DNA of 64,000 nt from Roseovarius nanhaiticus (GCF_900156535.1 NZ_FTNV01000003.1:478725-542724), one strand, 5' to 3'; counted from the stretch's first letter, positions 1 through 10,579 are shown. The notes: generated by a model from the letters alone, not told the origin. A program made the numbers and translations.

Positions 1-1393
<1,393 letters not shown>

Positions 1394-2341
1394 ATGGCGA
1401 TTTCCTTGCGCCAGTTGGCATATTTCCGTGCACTGGCCGAGCATCGCCATTTCGGACGGGCTGCCGCCGCAATGGCCGTGTCGCAACCCGCGCTTTCGGT
1501 GCAGATCCGCGAATTGGAAAGCACGCTGGGCCAGCCGGTGGTCGAGCGGCGCGCGCGCGATGTCGTCCTGACGCCTTTCGGGCGGCGCATGCTGGCCCAT
1601 GCCGAGACGGTGGGAGAGGGCGTGCGCGCCATGGAGGAGGCCGCGCGCTGGCATGGCGGGCTGCCGTCGCGTCTGCGGCTGGGGCTCATTCCCACCATCG
1701 CGCCCTATATCCTGCCCGGCACGCTGGAGCGGCTGCGCAGCGGTGACATCTCGCTCGACGTTCAGGTGCAGGAGGCGCGGACGGACCGCTTGACCGATGA
1801 TCTGCTGGCGGGCCGCATCGACGCTGGCGTCATGGCGCTGCCCGTGGATGTGGCGGGTCTGGAGGCGCAGACGCTGTTCGATGACCGGTTTCTGCTGGCG
1901 GGCAGCGCTGCGCGACTGGGCAGTCTGACCAGTGCGGTGCGCACACTGCGCCCCGACGATCTGGGCGCCGAACAACTGCTTTTGCTCGAAGACGGCCATT
2001 GCCTGACCGATCAGGCGCTGGAGGCGTGCAGGCGGGGCAGGGGCCATGCACGGATCGACATGGGCGCGTCGTCCCTCGCCACGCTTTCGCGTCTGGTGGC
2101 GGCGGGCTTTGGGCTTACCTTGATGCCCGAACTCGCCGCCGAGGCCGAGCTGCGCGGCGCGTCCGGAATCCGCCTGATGCGCTTTGCCGCACCCGAGCCG
2201 AAGCGCAGCATTTGCCTCGTCCGGCGCGCCTCGACCGCGGGTGAGGGGTGGTTTGCGCAGCTTGCGGGCGTTCTGACGGAGGTCGGCCGCGGCATCACGG
2301 CGGCGGCGCAATCGCCTGGCGGTCTTGGTGGGCCGCAATGA
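1394..2341 (+). CDS. oxyR: Hydrogen peroxide-sensing LysR-family regulator OxyR
   Basis: LysR-type transcription factor of 315 residues. An N-terminal winged helix (about residues 1-60, with the typical [20 protein letters not shown] recognition region) is followed by a substrate-binding-like regulatory domain. Two cysteines in [15 protein letters not shown] (C203 and C212) are nine residues apart in the same context as C199 and C208 of Escherichia coli OxyR, the pair that forms the peroxide-induced disulfide. This, with the divergent katG, makes it OxyR and not a generic LysR protein. The ATG at 1394 gives the normal N-terminus; an upstream in-frame extension lacks the family start. Confidence 0.95.
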   Translation: MAISLRQLAYFRALAEHRHFGRAAAAMAVSQPALSVQIRELESTLGQPVVERRARDVVLTPFGRRMLAHAETVGEGVRAMEEAARWHGGLPSRLRLGLIPTIAPYILPGTLERLRSGDISLDVQVQEARTDRLTDDLLAGRIDAGVMALPVDVAGLEAQTLFDDRFLLAGSAARLGSLTSAVRTLRPDDLGAEQLLLLEDGHCLTDQALEACRRGRGHARIDMGASSLATLSRLVAAGFGLTLMPELAAEAELRGASGIRLMRFAAPEPKRSICLVRRASTAGEGWFAQLAGVLTEVGRGITAAAQSPGGLGGPQ

Positions 2342-2420
2342 CGCACCGCTATACTGGCAACTTGCCGCTGCAAGGCCTATACTTACACCAATTGCCAACA
2401 CCATTCGCGAGGACCCGTTC

Positions 2421-3377
2421 GTGCGTGATCTGAAAATCCCCAGCCAGCGCCATCCTGAAAAGGCACGGCGCCCCGATAATGCGCAGCCGAAAAAGCCGGA
2501 TTGGATTCGCGTCAAGGCGCCGGGGGGGCAGGGCTATGCCGAAACCGCCCGCATCATGCGCGACAACAATCTGACGACCGTCTGCGAAGAGGCGGGATGC
2601 CCCAATGTTGGCGAATGCTGGAGCCAGGGCCACGCCACCATGATGATCATGGGCGAGGTCTGCACCCGCGCCTGCACCTTTTGCAACATCGCCACCGGCA
2701 AGCCGCCCGAGGATCTGGACGTTTTCGAGCCGGGCCGCGTCGCCGATGCCGTGCAAAAGCTGGGCCTGAACCACGTCGTCATCACTTCGGTCGACCGAGA
2801 CGACGTCGAGGATGGCGGAGCCGAGCATTTCGCGCAGACCATCCGCGCCATTCGCCACCGCAGCCCAGGCACCACGATCGAGATCCTGACGCCCGATTTC
2901 CTGCATTGCGACCCGTCGGTCCTGCAAATCGTCGTCGATGCCAAGCCGGATGTTTTTAACCACAATCTCGAAACGGTGCCTGGTCTCTATCCGTCCGTGC
3001 GCCCCGGCGCGCGCTATTTCCACAGCCTGCGCCTCTTGCAGCGCGTCAAGGAGATGGATCCCGAGATCTTCACCAAGTCCGGCATCATGGTCGGCCTCGG
3101 AGAAGAGCGCGCGGCGGTGCATCAGGTGATGGATGACATGCGTGCGGCGGATATCGATTTTCTCACCATCGGTCAGTACCTTCAGCCGACGCCGAAGCAC
3201 CATGTGCTGGACCGTTTCGTCACGCCCGACGAATTCAAGGCCTACGAGAAGGCCGCGTTCGGCAAAGGATTCTTGATGGTGTCGGCCACGCCGCTCACCC
3301 GCTCGTCCTATCACGCGGGCGACGATTTCGCACGCTTGCGCGAGGCGCGGCTTGCCCGGCTGGCCAAGGCGGTTTGA
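2421..3377 (+). CDS. lipA: Lipoyl synthase LipA
   Basis: Radical-SAM enzyme that inserts two sulfur atoms into octanoyl groups bound to lipoyl domains, the last step of lipoate formation. The 318-residue protein shows both iron-sulfur motifs: the N-terminal cluster [12 protein letters not shown] (C-x4-C-x5-C, the sacrificial sulfur donor) and the radical-SAM cluster CTRACTFC (C-x3-C-x2-C). The family C-terminal [10 protein letters not shown] is present. I chose the GTG at 2421, preceded by GAGGA, because it gives the usual [21 protein letters not shown] start; a longer frame from 2325 overlaps the end of oxyR and has no family similarity. Confidence 0.96.
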   Translation: MRDLKIPSQRHPEKARRPDNAQPKKPDWIRVKAPGGQGYAETARIMRDNNLTTVCEEAGCPNVGECWSQGHATMMIMGEVCTRACTFCNIATGKPPEDLDVFEPGRVADAVQKLGLNHVVITSVDRDDVEDGGAEHFAQTIRAIRHRSPGTTIEILTPDFLHCDPSVLQIVVDAKPDVFNHNLETVPGLYPSVRPGARYFHSLRLLQRVKEMDPEIFTKSGIMVGLGEERAAVHQVMDDMRAADIDFLTIGQYLQPTPKHHVLDRFVTPDEFKAYEKAAFGKGFLMVSATPLTRSSYHAGDDFARLREARLARLAKAV

Positions 3378-3383
3378 GGTCGC

Positions 3384-3665
3384 TCAGTTGACGATCTCAT
3401 AAAAGCCGCGCGGACTCGCGCCCGAGCGCAGATTACCCGACGGCGGTGCTTGAAAACGACCCTTCGGGCAGTGACAGACCTCTTCGCAATTGACGATATC
3501 CGCGCGGGCGCCGTTGCAAATGCTGGCAAGGTTCAGGTTTGCTCGAAGGAGGTGCGGAGCGTGCCGCTCTGCGATGAGCGCCCGAGCCGATCTTGGTCCG
3601 CCTGGCTTGCGCTTGACAGCTGAACTTCCCAGTGCGCACCCCGGTAACCATTGGTTGCGTGACAC
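3384..3665 (-). CDS. Possible small cysteine-rich protein, unknown
   Basis: A 93-codon frame, convergent with lipA and ending 7 bases past its stop. The C-terminal half has protein-like composition with four cysteines (CNGARADIVNCEEVCHC) and GC-rich third codon positions, while the N-terminal third looks random. It may be a real small (perhaps redox or metal-binding) protein with a different start, or a decayed remnant. I recognise no family. Confidence 0.27.
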   Translation of the reverse strand: MSRNQWLPGCALGSSAVKRKPGGPRSARALIAERHAPHLLRANLNLASICNGARADIVNCEEVCHCPKGRFQAPPSGNLRSGASPRGFYEIVN

Positions 3666-3789
3666 GATCAGACGGGGGCTGGCATGCGAATAGTTTTGAG
3701 CTCTGCCATCTTTTTTTCACGGCTGGACATCGCGGCGGTCAAGCAGTGGTCTTATCGGCAAAACCTGAAAGCGGTATAACGAAGCGACC

Positions 3790-4053
3790 ATGACAGCGGT
3801 GGAGTCCGTTGAGTCAGCCACGACCGAGCTTGTTGACGCGATCCGGCGCGCTTGCGCGCAAGCGGAGAAATCGATCGCTCAAATGATTGCGTTTCTCTCG
3901 CTATGCACAACTGTCGGTTTGGTGGCGCAGATGATTGACTTTGCGCATTCACCTGTATCCCCGGACTTGCTGACGAGGCGTATTCTTTCGGCGGTATCCG
4001 GTGTCTTGGTCGTGTTTCTGACGGCACTCGTATGGAAACGGTCGAGGCAGTAG
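3790..4053 (+). CDS. Small two-helix membrane protein, unknown
   Basis: An 87-residue frame starting with ATG at 3790. It has an acidic/amphipathic N-terminus (about 1-28), then two hydrophobic segments, about residues 30-50 (MIAFLSLCTTVGLVAQMI) and 64-82 (ILSAVSGVLVVFLTALVW), closed by the basic tail KRSRQ. This is the layout of a small inner-membrane protein with both ends probably in the cytoplasm. No family was recognised and no neighbour hints at function. It lies alone in gene-poor DNA between lipA and tRNA-Asn. Confidence 0.42.
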   Translation: MTAVESVESATTELVDAIRRACAQAEKSIAQMIAFLSLCTTVGLVAQMIDFAHSPVSPDLLTRRILSAVSGVLVVFLTALVWKRSRQ

Positions 4054-4752
4054 CCAGACGAGTCGTCGTGTCTTGATTATCTCGCAGCGCGGCATATTCT
4101 GACGCGGGCCGCTCAAAATACATCAAAGCGTCAAGCAGAGGCCGCGCGATGGTCCAAGCAATCAGTGTGCGCTTGTAATCAGGGATGCGATCGATACGCC
4201 TCGACACGAGCGCGCAACTCGTGCGGCCTGCCTTTGCGTTCTGTACTCTATCCTTACCCGCTGCCGGACCGACAACACAGGTTTGAGACGCATGCCGCCC
4301 TTGTCTTTAAAGCCTTTTAGGGAAGGGGTAGCAGGGGATATACCGCTTGAAAACTTCGGAAATGCCATCGACCTTCAAGCGCTCACGACCTGCCACGAGC
4401 GGCGCTTAACCTTGATTCCAAGGTTTAGATACTGCGAGGCTGGGAGGTCCTCCAGGCCGTTGGGGAGATTGCATATGACCGCCTCTCAGCCTCTTCCTAC
4501 TCGCTTCAGCGTTGGCTTCAAATCCAAGCCCGATGCAAGCAATTCTACGCACATGAGGGACGAGCGCCGGATCAAGCGGTAACCGCAGTGCCGACGGTTC
4601 TTATGGTCTGCCCTGCCAGCGCGTCGGACGTACTCACACGGAGGCCACGCAGATACCGAAACGCCATTCTGGTACTTTGGGAATTTGATGCACTTTTTTG
4701 CCAAGAACCCTCTGGACGCCGCCAAACCCCATTGCTATACGGCACCTCGTGT
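4054..4752. other. Gene-poor stretch upstream of tRNA-Asn
   Basis: About 700 bases in which no frame on either strand looks like a real protein: the open frames are short, overlap each other and have no recognisable motifs. The promoter of the tRNA gene must lie in its last part. I see no repeat or transposase remnant that I can name. Confidence 0.4.
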
Positions 4753-4827
4753 TCCGGCGTAGCTCAGCGGTAGAGCAGTTGACTGTTAATCAATTGGTCG
4801 TAGGTTCGATCCCTACCGCCGGAGCCA
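4753..4827 (+). tRNA. tRNA-Asn (anticodon GTT), site of island integration
   Basis: A 75-nt tRNA with encoded CCA. The acceptor arms TCCGGCG (4753-4759) and CGCCGGA (4817-4823) pair fully, with G as discriminator base. The D arm contains AGCTCAGCGGTAGAGC, the anticodon loop is CTGTTAA with anticodon GTT (Asn), and the T arm contains GGTTCGATCCC. The 3' 45 bases are duplicated at 15861-15905, so the island restored an intact tRNA on integration. Confidence 0.97.
4783..4827 (+). repeat. Attachment-site repeat inside tRNA-Asn (left end)
   Basis: This 45-base segment runs from the anticodon loop to the CCA end of tRNA-Asn and is identical to 15861-15905, in the same orientation. Similarity stops sharply on both sides (A/G before, TAAGT against AAGAT after). 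It is the expected att core for a tyrosine integrase that targets a tRNA 3' half. Confidence 0.93.
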
Positions 4828-4835
4828 TAAGTTTC

Positions 4836-4866
4836 AAGGGCTTGGCGAGCAATCGCTGAGCCCTTT
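4836..4866 (+). terminator. Hairpin terminator just after tRNA-Asn
   Basis: AAGGGCT (4836-4842) pairs with AGCCCTT (4859-4865), and an inner GCGA/TCGC stem closes a GCAA loop. Only a short T-rich tail follows. It lies inside the island, 9 bases after the tRNA CCA, and probably ends the tRNA transcript. Confidence 0.6.
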
Positions 4867-5102
4867 CTGCTCCTCGCACCATGGTAGGACACAAATAGGC
4901 CGCAGCGCAGCGGTTAGCTTCGGTAACTTTTGGGAGTTCGGCTTCCTGAGAGCAACAATAGTCCACAGAAATACCTGAGTGCTGTTCTGAGTTGATCCTC
5001 GTCGAGCCAATGAGACTGGATCAAGGCAATGGTGCGTTGCAAAAAGATCAGATATTAGGGGGAAGAGCAGACCGAAACCATGAGGCGAAGTTCGTAAGTG
5101 CC

Positions 5103-7670
5103 ATGACCAACTTGGAAAAACGAATTGATGACTTCAGAAGCTCTGTCGTCTCAAGCCTCTTGTCTCCAACAGACTTTGTCGACTGGGGTGCAGTCTCGCG
5201 CGAGATGTCACAGCAAACTAGAGCTATCGCTGATCTTCAAGATTTTGTTGACCATGGGAACTTAAGCTACGAAGCGTTGGCATCACACTTGTCCGAGAAG
5301 CCAGCAACCTATCCACTTTTGCTTTCGCTTTTGGCGTTCAATGCTTCAGGTTCGCAGATTGAAAAGTGGGGACTTCCAGAAAGGGTTCCAACGGAACCTA
5401 CACAGCGGCAGCGTCTAGCTAAGAACCTGACAACAATCGGTTACTCTGAACTCTTTACTGAGAATTCTCGTATCAGCGATCAGTTGAGAGTTGCCGAAAT
5501 CTATAAAGACAGCTTCAAGCGCCGATTTCGTTCTGGAAATCAGTTCGAGAAAAGCGTTTCGGGGCTTGTCAAGAAAGCAGTTTCGATAGCCAACGATCAT
5601 TGTGAAGAACAACTGCGCAGTGCAGGCACTAGTGTTTTACGGCACTCATCGGTGGCGAGGTTCTTAGATCACGTTATTATGCAAGGCCAAAGGCCGATTG
5701 CGGGTATCGCCACGGTTTTTCAACAGCAGTCAGGAGGCCGCCAGCAGCGTGAACTCTCGGTAACTTATCCTACCCTACAAAGGAATTTGCGCGAACTTGG
5801 CATGTCGCTAGTCTTAATTGCTGACGGCCCAGGTTTTCAAGATGCTTCACCAAGAGCGCTCCAAGCGCTTTTCGAAGGTGTCAGATTCCCCATGACTATC
5901 CGACAGGCAGGAGATGGCGAATTGGTCGACGCCTTGCTGGCGGCGAGTACTGAACCAGAGATTGCTCCCTTGGAGAGCGCTGCAGTCGATCGGCTAATTG
6001 ATGCTGCGTTAAATGAGCGAGGAGAAGTTAATGCTTCAGATCTGCCTCTAGGGAGCAAGGAAGCTACGCTTGCGATGGCTAAATTTGCTGAAGTGCATCG
6101 GGACCTTTCCATTCGAATGTCCTTTGACGGCACACACCTAGAGTGGGACAACCGTGAACATGTGCAGTCGGCGATCAATTTAGAGACATCGTTTGAGCCC
6201 GAATTAGCCGTTAAGCTGTTCTCGTTCCTCATGAGCGCAGACGAAATCGAAATAAAAAATTCGAACGGCGACTGTGACGCCATAGTGGAAATTGACAAGG
6301 TTGCCCCCTTTCCACAGAAGCTCTTTGTCAAGGCAACAGGAAACGACTTTGACAACAGTTTGGCACAAGCCGCGTCAGCAAAATCGATGGAGTTCGCCCA
6401 CGATGCTCGCTTTTCTGTGCTCATTCTTTCGGAGGAGTTGCGTGCACCTGACCTAGAAGAGCATAGACGGATGCAGTCGTTACGCCCAGTTAGCATAATT
6501 GTTTTATCCCCAGCGCAGCTGAAAAAAGCGAGCAAATCTTCGACGCCGCGCGCACTTTTCGTGGACGAGCTTTTGGGACAAGCAGACTTGTCCAAGGTCA
6601 GTCCGTTTGTTCTTTCTAATGCAACGCCCAGCAGAATGTTCTTCGGTCGAGAGCAAGAAGCAGCAGCTACGCTCGCCACTATTAGTACGAACAGTGTCGC
6701 GATCCTTGGAAGTCGACGGATAGGCAAAACGTCGCTACTCAGACGTTTGCGCGAAGATTTGAAGGACGCCAATTTCTCCCCATTTTTCACTGACTGCCAG
6801 ACCGTTCGTACTTGGCAGGACTTCGCAAACTTGGCGCAACGCGATTGGCATGTTTCTGTTCCTGGTGAATTCTCCCCCAACCACTTGACCGACCTAGTGC
6901 AACAGCTCAGGCAGAGGTCAGAAGACCCGGTTGTTATTTTGCTGGATGAGATCGACCAGCTCCTACTTTGGGATATGCAACACGACGAAAACTCCGTACC
7001 GGAGGCCTTCTTCCGAGCATGTCGATCAATATCGCAATCTGGGGCAGCACAGTTCGTTTTTACTGGTGAACGAGTAATATCAAAGAAACTTTGGGACCCG
7101 CAGTCTCCCCATTGGAATTTCTGCCGCCCCATTCAATTAACTCAATTACCGCGCAAAGACGCGCTTGAACTACTGCTGATACCTCTAAGCGGTCTTGGCA
7201 TTGACCTACCACAACGAAGTGAGACATCTGAACTGGTATGGCGGTTCACGAGCGGACATCCACAGCTCGTTCAGTTTCTAGGGGATCGGCTAATTCGAAA
7301 TTTAGAAGTCGGGCGCCACAATACTTCATACTCCATCGATGCGGATGACGTTATGAAGGTGGCGCATTCGTTTGATTACGCCGAGCACTACGTTTCCACC
7401 TACCTCGGGCAAGCAAACAGTTTAGAGCGCGCTATCGCTCGTAGCTTTGGGGCCGCCTCAAAGAAAAAGGCACAGCTAAGGGACGTGGCAAGAAGCGAAC
7501 ACGCAGATGTTCTCGAGGACGAGTTCGAGACAGCGCTGCGTATGCTTCAATTGTACGGAATTCTTGAAGTTGAAGATAATCTTTTCAAGTTGAGAGCTGA
7601 TTGGCTCCCTGAAGCGCTGACGCATTTTGGTGCATCTGAAAACGCAAGCATTTTATCGACAAGGAAATAA
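5103..7670 (+). CDS. DpnII-like (degenerate) nuclease domain fused to a STAND/AAA ATPase
   Basis: Protein of about 855 residues, first gene of the island cassette. Residues about 20-280 follow the DpnII/MboI restriction-enzyme plan: TDFVDWGAV near the start, a PLLLSLLAF segment, RFLDHVI in place of the catalytic KxFDFVI, SGGR in place of SGGSK, and LVLIADGPGF in place of the conserved FVWITDGxGW. The acidic ExN element before SGG is missing, so cleavage activity is doubtful. Residues about 365-475 may be a second nuclease-like fold. The ATPase follows: Walker A GSRRIGKTS (about 536-544), Walker B VVILLDEID (about 610-618), then helical and winged-helix-like parts. The start is uncertain: TTG 4992 and ATG 5010 are in frame; 5103 was chosen because the domain begins soon after it. 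The next gene starts 4 bases after the stop. Likely role, by inference: phage sensing or DNA targeting. Confidence 0.85.
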   Translation: MTNLEKRIDDFRSSVVSSLLSPTDFVDWGAVSREMSQQTRAIADLQDFVDHGNLSYEALASHLSEKPATYPLLLSLLAFNASGSQIEKWGLPERVPTEPTQRQRLAKNLTTIGYSELFTENSRISDQLRVAEIYKDSFKRRFRSGNQFEKSVSGLVKKAVSIANDHCEEQLRSAGTSVLRHSSVARFLDHVIMQGQRPIAGIATVFQQQSGGRQQRELSVTYPTLQRNLRELGMSLVLIADGPGFQDASPRALQALFEGVRFPMTIRQAGDGELVDALLAASTEPEIAPLESAAVDRLIDAALNERGEVNASDLPLGSKEATLAMAKFAEVHRDLSIRMSFDGTHLEWDNREHVQSAINLETSFEPELAVKLFSFLMSADEIEIKNSNGDCDAIVEIDKVAPFPQKLFVKATGNDFDNSLAQAASAKSMEFAHDARFSVLILSEELRAPDLEEHRRMQSLRPVSIIVLSPAQLKKASKSSTPRALFVDELLGQADLSKVSPFVLSNATPSRMFFGREQEAAATLATISTNSVAILGSRRIGKTSLLRRLREDLKDANFSPFFTDCQTVRTWQDFANLAQRDWHVSVPGEFSPNHLTDLVQQLRQRSEDPVVILLDEIDQLLLWDMQHDENSVPEAFFRACRSISQSGAAQFVFTGERVISKKLWDPQSPHWNFCRPIQLTQLPRKDALELLLIPLSGLGIDLPQRSETSELVWRFTSGHPQLVQFLGDRLIRNLEVGRHNTSYSIDADDVMKVAHSFDYAEHYVSTYLGQANSLERAIARSFGAASKKKAQLRDVARSEHADVLEDEFETALRMLQLYGILEVEDNLFKLRADWLPEALTHFGASENASILSTRK

Positions 7671-7674
7671 TTTG

Positions 7675-9165
7675 ATGGTTTTCTATCAGGGGCCTATCCC
7701 GATTGGGAACGACAGCTACATCGAGCGCGATTTAGTTAATATTCTTTGTGGTGAACTTCTAAACGAACGCTGGGTGTTGTTCCTTGGTCCGCGACAACAT
7801 GGCAAAACTACGGCGTTAATTCGAGTTAAGAAGCTCATAGATGATGCCGGAATACAATGCGTCTATGTCGACTTGCAACAGCAACCACCGCTGGAGAGCT
7901 ACTCTGGTTTCGTCAACTGGTTCTCAGCGAAGGTTGCAGAGCAACTTGGCGCAGAGTTCGAGCAAGATGAAAGCTTGGACGACTTACAGGTTGCACTAAA
8001 TCGAGTGCTACCAGAAGGTACAAGCCGGGTCGTCGTACTTGTAGACGAAGCATCAAATATCCAAAGAGATGATTGGCGTAACTCATTCTTTGGCCAACTA
8101 CGTGGTCTTTCGAGTGCAAGGGCATTCGCAGAGGACATAGACGCATCAAAGCGGCTTACATTTTTGTTCTCCGGCACGTTTCGGCCAGAGACGCTGATCG
8201 ATGCAGCCAACTCACCTTTTAATGTTTGCGAAAAGATAGAAACGGTCGATTTGACTGAAGAAGAGGTGCATCGGCTGGCTATGCTCACACTAGGGGAGGA
8301 TGAGCGGTCGCGACAAATTTCTGAAAAGGTGTTTTCCGCAGTAGGAGGTCAACCCTATTTGATACAGAGGTTGCTTGGAAAAGCATCGGGGGCCGAAAAT
8401 CAGCAGGCTGCGTTAGCGACGGCGATTGATGAGCTTAAGACAGGCCAAGCCGATCATATAATCAACCTGTTCTCTCGCTATTTGGCTGAGACTAATTTGA
8501 CGAAATTGGTTGCAACGTTGGCAGCTAATGGAGAGCTTGATAACTCTCCAGCTGACCCAGACTACGCGTTTTTGTGCACCGGTGGCCTTGCCAAAAGAAA
8601 CGGCGGCAAAATTATTTTTAGAAATGCTGTTTACGAAGAAGTCGCCAAGACAAGCCCACAGATAGGGAACAGTGATCCAGCGGGTGAAAGAGCGCCTGTT
8701 TTTCCACTCAGACCTGAGAGTTTCAGAAAACTTATCGATGATGAGCTTAGAGAGATAGCATATAGTGCTCAACAAGGCGCCGTTGCTTCATACATGGGCA
8801 ATAGCAACAGATTGGCACTGGCAGGATATGGCTGTTCAATTGAAGCCATCCTGATTGACTACCTAAAGCGCAAGTCTGAACAAGAAAGGCGCGCCGCGGG
8901 CCAACAAGCGCCGCAGTGCAACCTCAACAACTTCGAAACCTATGCAGACGCAGGCAGCCTACGTCTGGTTAACCTTGTCAAAATAGCCAATCGTCTCTTG
9001 GGCTCTAACGCCCAAGTGCCAGATGCCCTTAGGGATTGGAGAAACCTAGTTCACCCAAGCGTAGCCACACAAAACTATATGAGAGACGAACAACTGGCGC
9101 CAGAAGTTCGAGCTGCGGCTGCTCTTCACGAGATATTTCTGCGTGATCTACCTGAGCAGCCTTAG
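7675..9165 (+). CDS. AAA-like ATPase with C-terminal HEPN-like region, partner of preceding gene
   Basis: Protein of 496 residues, second gene of the cassette. Its ATG lies 4 bases after the upstream stop and uses AAGGAAATAA as ribosome-binding site; an alternative start at 7627 would overlap the first gene by 44 bases. The N-terminus (FYQGPIPIGNDSYIERDL, then Walker A LGPRQHGKTT at about 38-46 and Walker B VVVLVDEAS at about 119-127) resembles the AAA-like family found in signalling and conflict proteins. After about residue 330 comes an all-helical region ending in RDWRNLVHP (about 453-461). This fits an R-x6-H HEPN-type motif, which in active members marks an RNase. The tight coupling argues that the two proteins work together, perhaps as sensor and effector. 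No named defence family was recognised. Confidence 0.85.
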   Translation: MVFYQGPIPIGNDSYIERDLVNILCGELLNERWVLFLGPRQHGKTTALIRVKKLIDDAGIQCVYVDLQQQPPLESYSGFVNWFSAKVAEQLGAEFEQDESLDDLQVALNRVLPEGTSRVVVLVDEASNIQRDDWRNSFFGQLRGLSSARAFAEDIDASKRLTFLFSGTFRPETLIDAANSPFNVCEKIETVDLTEEEVHRLAMLTLGEDERSRQISEKVFSAVGGQPYLIQRLLGKASGAENQQAALATAIDELKTGQADHIINLFSRYLAETNLTKLVATLAANGELDNSPADPDYAFLCTGGLAKRNGGKIIFRNAVYEEVAKTSPQIGNSDPAGERAPVFPLRPESFRKLIDDELREIAYSAQQGAVASYMGNSNRLALAGYGCSIEAILIDYLKRKSEQERRAAGQQAPQCNLNNFETYADAGSLRLVNLVKIANRLLGSNAQVPDALRDWRNLVHPSVATQNYMRDEQLAPEVRAAAALHEIFLRDLPEQP

Positions 9166-9219
9166 GATCGGATTGAATTTCCGGTGTAAGACTGCTGTGA
9201 TAGTATTGGATTTAGTATA

Positions 9220-10470
9220 CTAAGGCTCAGATAAGGTTAACTTGGGAGACGTTTTCCTTTGCCTCTCTTTTTGCCTTTTCGTTCCCGGGTGGTCTTTGTG
9301 TTCACCGACCATATACATGTACTTTCCAGGCACTTTATCGACGGGCTCCGGCTCTGGAACTGGCAACCGCTTCGGCGGGAGAAGTCTCAGCGAGCCTTCC
9401 GGGGCATCGTCCAATATCTGCGACCGGATGGAACGAGCCAAAACTTCGGCAACAAGCGACGGTACTGCATTCCCCAGCATTTTTTGCACATCGGTTCGGC
9501 CGCAATCAAACACCAAACCATCTGGAAAGGTTTGAATTCGGCACATCTCTTGTGTGGTCAGTTTGCGATTATTCCAGTGGAATGGACCAACTGCGGAACC
9601 CGGCTGCGCTTGTATGGTCCATGATGGCTGGTCTTTGGCAAGTTTCAACAGGAAACTCCAGTATCGAGTTCGCCAACCAAACAAGTTTTGACCGCCTCGG
9701 CGATTTGTATGCCAAAGGTAGTTGTGACCCTCAGGGATCGACGGTAGTAGATCACCCCATTTTCCCCCTACCGCAATTGAAGTTTCATTAGAATTCTTAG
9801 GAAGGTCTCCGATTGCATCCCAAGCCGTACGGAATGGCTCTCGATCATCCAAAGGCGCGATTTCGTCTACTGAAGCATGCGTTTCCGCAGGAAATTGAAA
9901 ATCACGCCCGTCCCGGCTTGCGATAAGAAAAACGCGCTCCCGAGCTTGTGGAACGCCGTATCGAGCGGAATTCACCATTTTCCAGTGAACTTTGTAGTTA
10001 GTTCCAGCTTTTGTGTTAATCGCATCAATGCCAGACAACAGATGCTTCAATCCTTCGTCTTTGTCACGATAAACGAGCCCATACACATTCTCTAAGAGAA
10101 ACGCTTTGGGCTTTGTATCGCGAAGCACACGCAAAAACGCATCCAGCGTAGACGCCCGAGGGTCGTCCAGCCGCCGAGTATCACCGTTAAACCAATATGA
10201 CGACTTCGAGAACGGCTGGCAGGGTGGCCCGCCGATCAGTACATCGGCTTCTTCGGGAAGTAGCTGTGCCGCTGTGAGTATCTGTTCCGAAGAGAAGTTG
10301 TGTATGTCGCCTTCCAGAACAGGCCACTCAGGCCGATTGAGACGCATTGTGCGGCAGGCGACCTTATCGATTTCGCAAGCGACGCGCGTAACAAACCCTG
10401 CAGCTTCAAAGCCGAAATCAAGACCCCCGACACCTGTGTAAAGGCTTATGACTTTAAGTTCCTTAGACAC
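9220..10470 (-). CDS. DNA (cytosine-5-)-methyltransferase of a type II restriction-modification system
   Basis: Methylates C5 of cytosine in a specific DNA site. The 416-residue protein has the m5C motifs in order: motif I SLYTGVGGLDFGF, motif IV GGPPCQPFS with catalytic C84, motif VI ENV (127-129), motif VIII QARERVFLI, a target-recognition region, motif IX RKLTTQEMCRIQTFPDG and motif X MLGNAVPSLVAEVLA. A lysine/arginine/proline-rich tail follows motif X. It starts at GTG 10470 and is divergent from the restriction gene at 10580, with which it surely forms a pair. SacI-type systems use a C5-methyltransferase, which agrees with the partner call. Confidence 0.95.
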   Translation of the reverse strand: MSKELKVISLYTGVGGLDFGFEAAGFVTRVACEIDKVACRTMRLNRPEWPVLEGDIHNFSSEQILTAAQLLPEEADVLIGGPPCQPFSKSSYWFNGDTRRLDDPRASTLDAFLRVLRDTKPKAFLLENVYGLVYRDKDEGLKHLLSGIDAINTKAGTNYKVHWKMVNSARYGVPQARERVFLIASRDGRDFQFPAETHASVDEIAPLDDREPFRTAWDAIGDLPKNSNETSIAVGGKWGDLLPSIPEGHNYLWHTNRRGGQNLFGWRTRYWSFLLKLAKDQPSWTIQAQPGSAVGPFHWNNRKLTTQEMCRIQTFPDGLVFDCGRTDVQKMLGNAVPSLVAEVLARSIRSQILDDAPEGSLRLLPPKRLPVPEPEPVDKVPGKYMYMVGEHKDHPGTKRQKERQRKTSPKLTLSEP

Positions 10471-10579
10471 GTGCGGACCCCAACTTCTTGTAGCGACTTG
10501 ACCCTCGAAACACTACCTGTTCTGTACTAGGTTGACAATGACCCGACACTCGAACCACAAAAAGCCTTAGGAAAAAGCA
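10471..10579. promoter_or_regulatory. Divergent promoter region of the restriction-modification pair
   Basis: A 109-base gap between the divergent methyltransferase and endonuclease genes. No controller (C) protein gene is present nearby, so timing of endonuclease expression would have to come from this region or from the methyltransferase itself. I did not identify specific operators. Confidence 0.45.

Noticed and set aside
3752..4725. Additional small genes in the gap upstream of tRNA-Asn (frames at 3752-4207, 4283-4582, 4486-4725)
   Set aside because: They overlap each other or the better 3790 candidate, have no recognisable motif and uneven composition.
5837..7132. 431-codon open frame on the minus strand, and several shorter ones opposite the ATPase genes
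   Set aside because: Serine-rich shadow of the first ATPase gene; no domain, and the plus-strand product has Walker motifs in this stretch.
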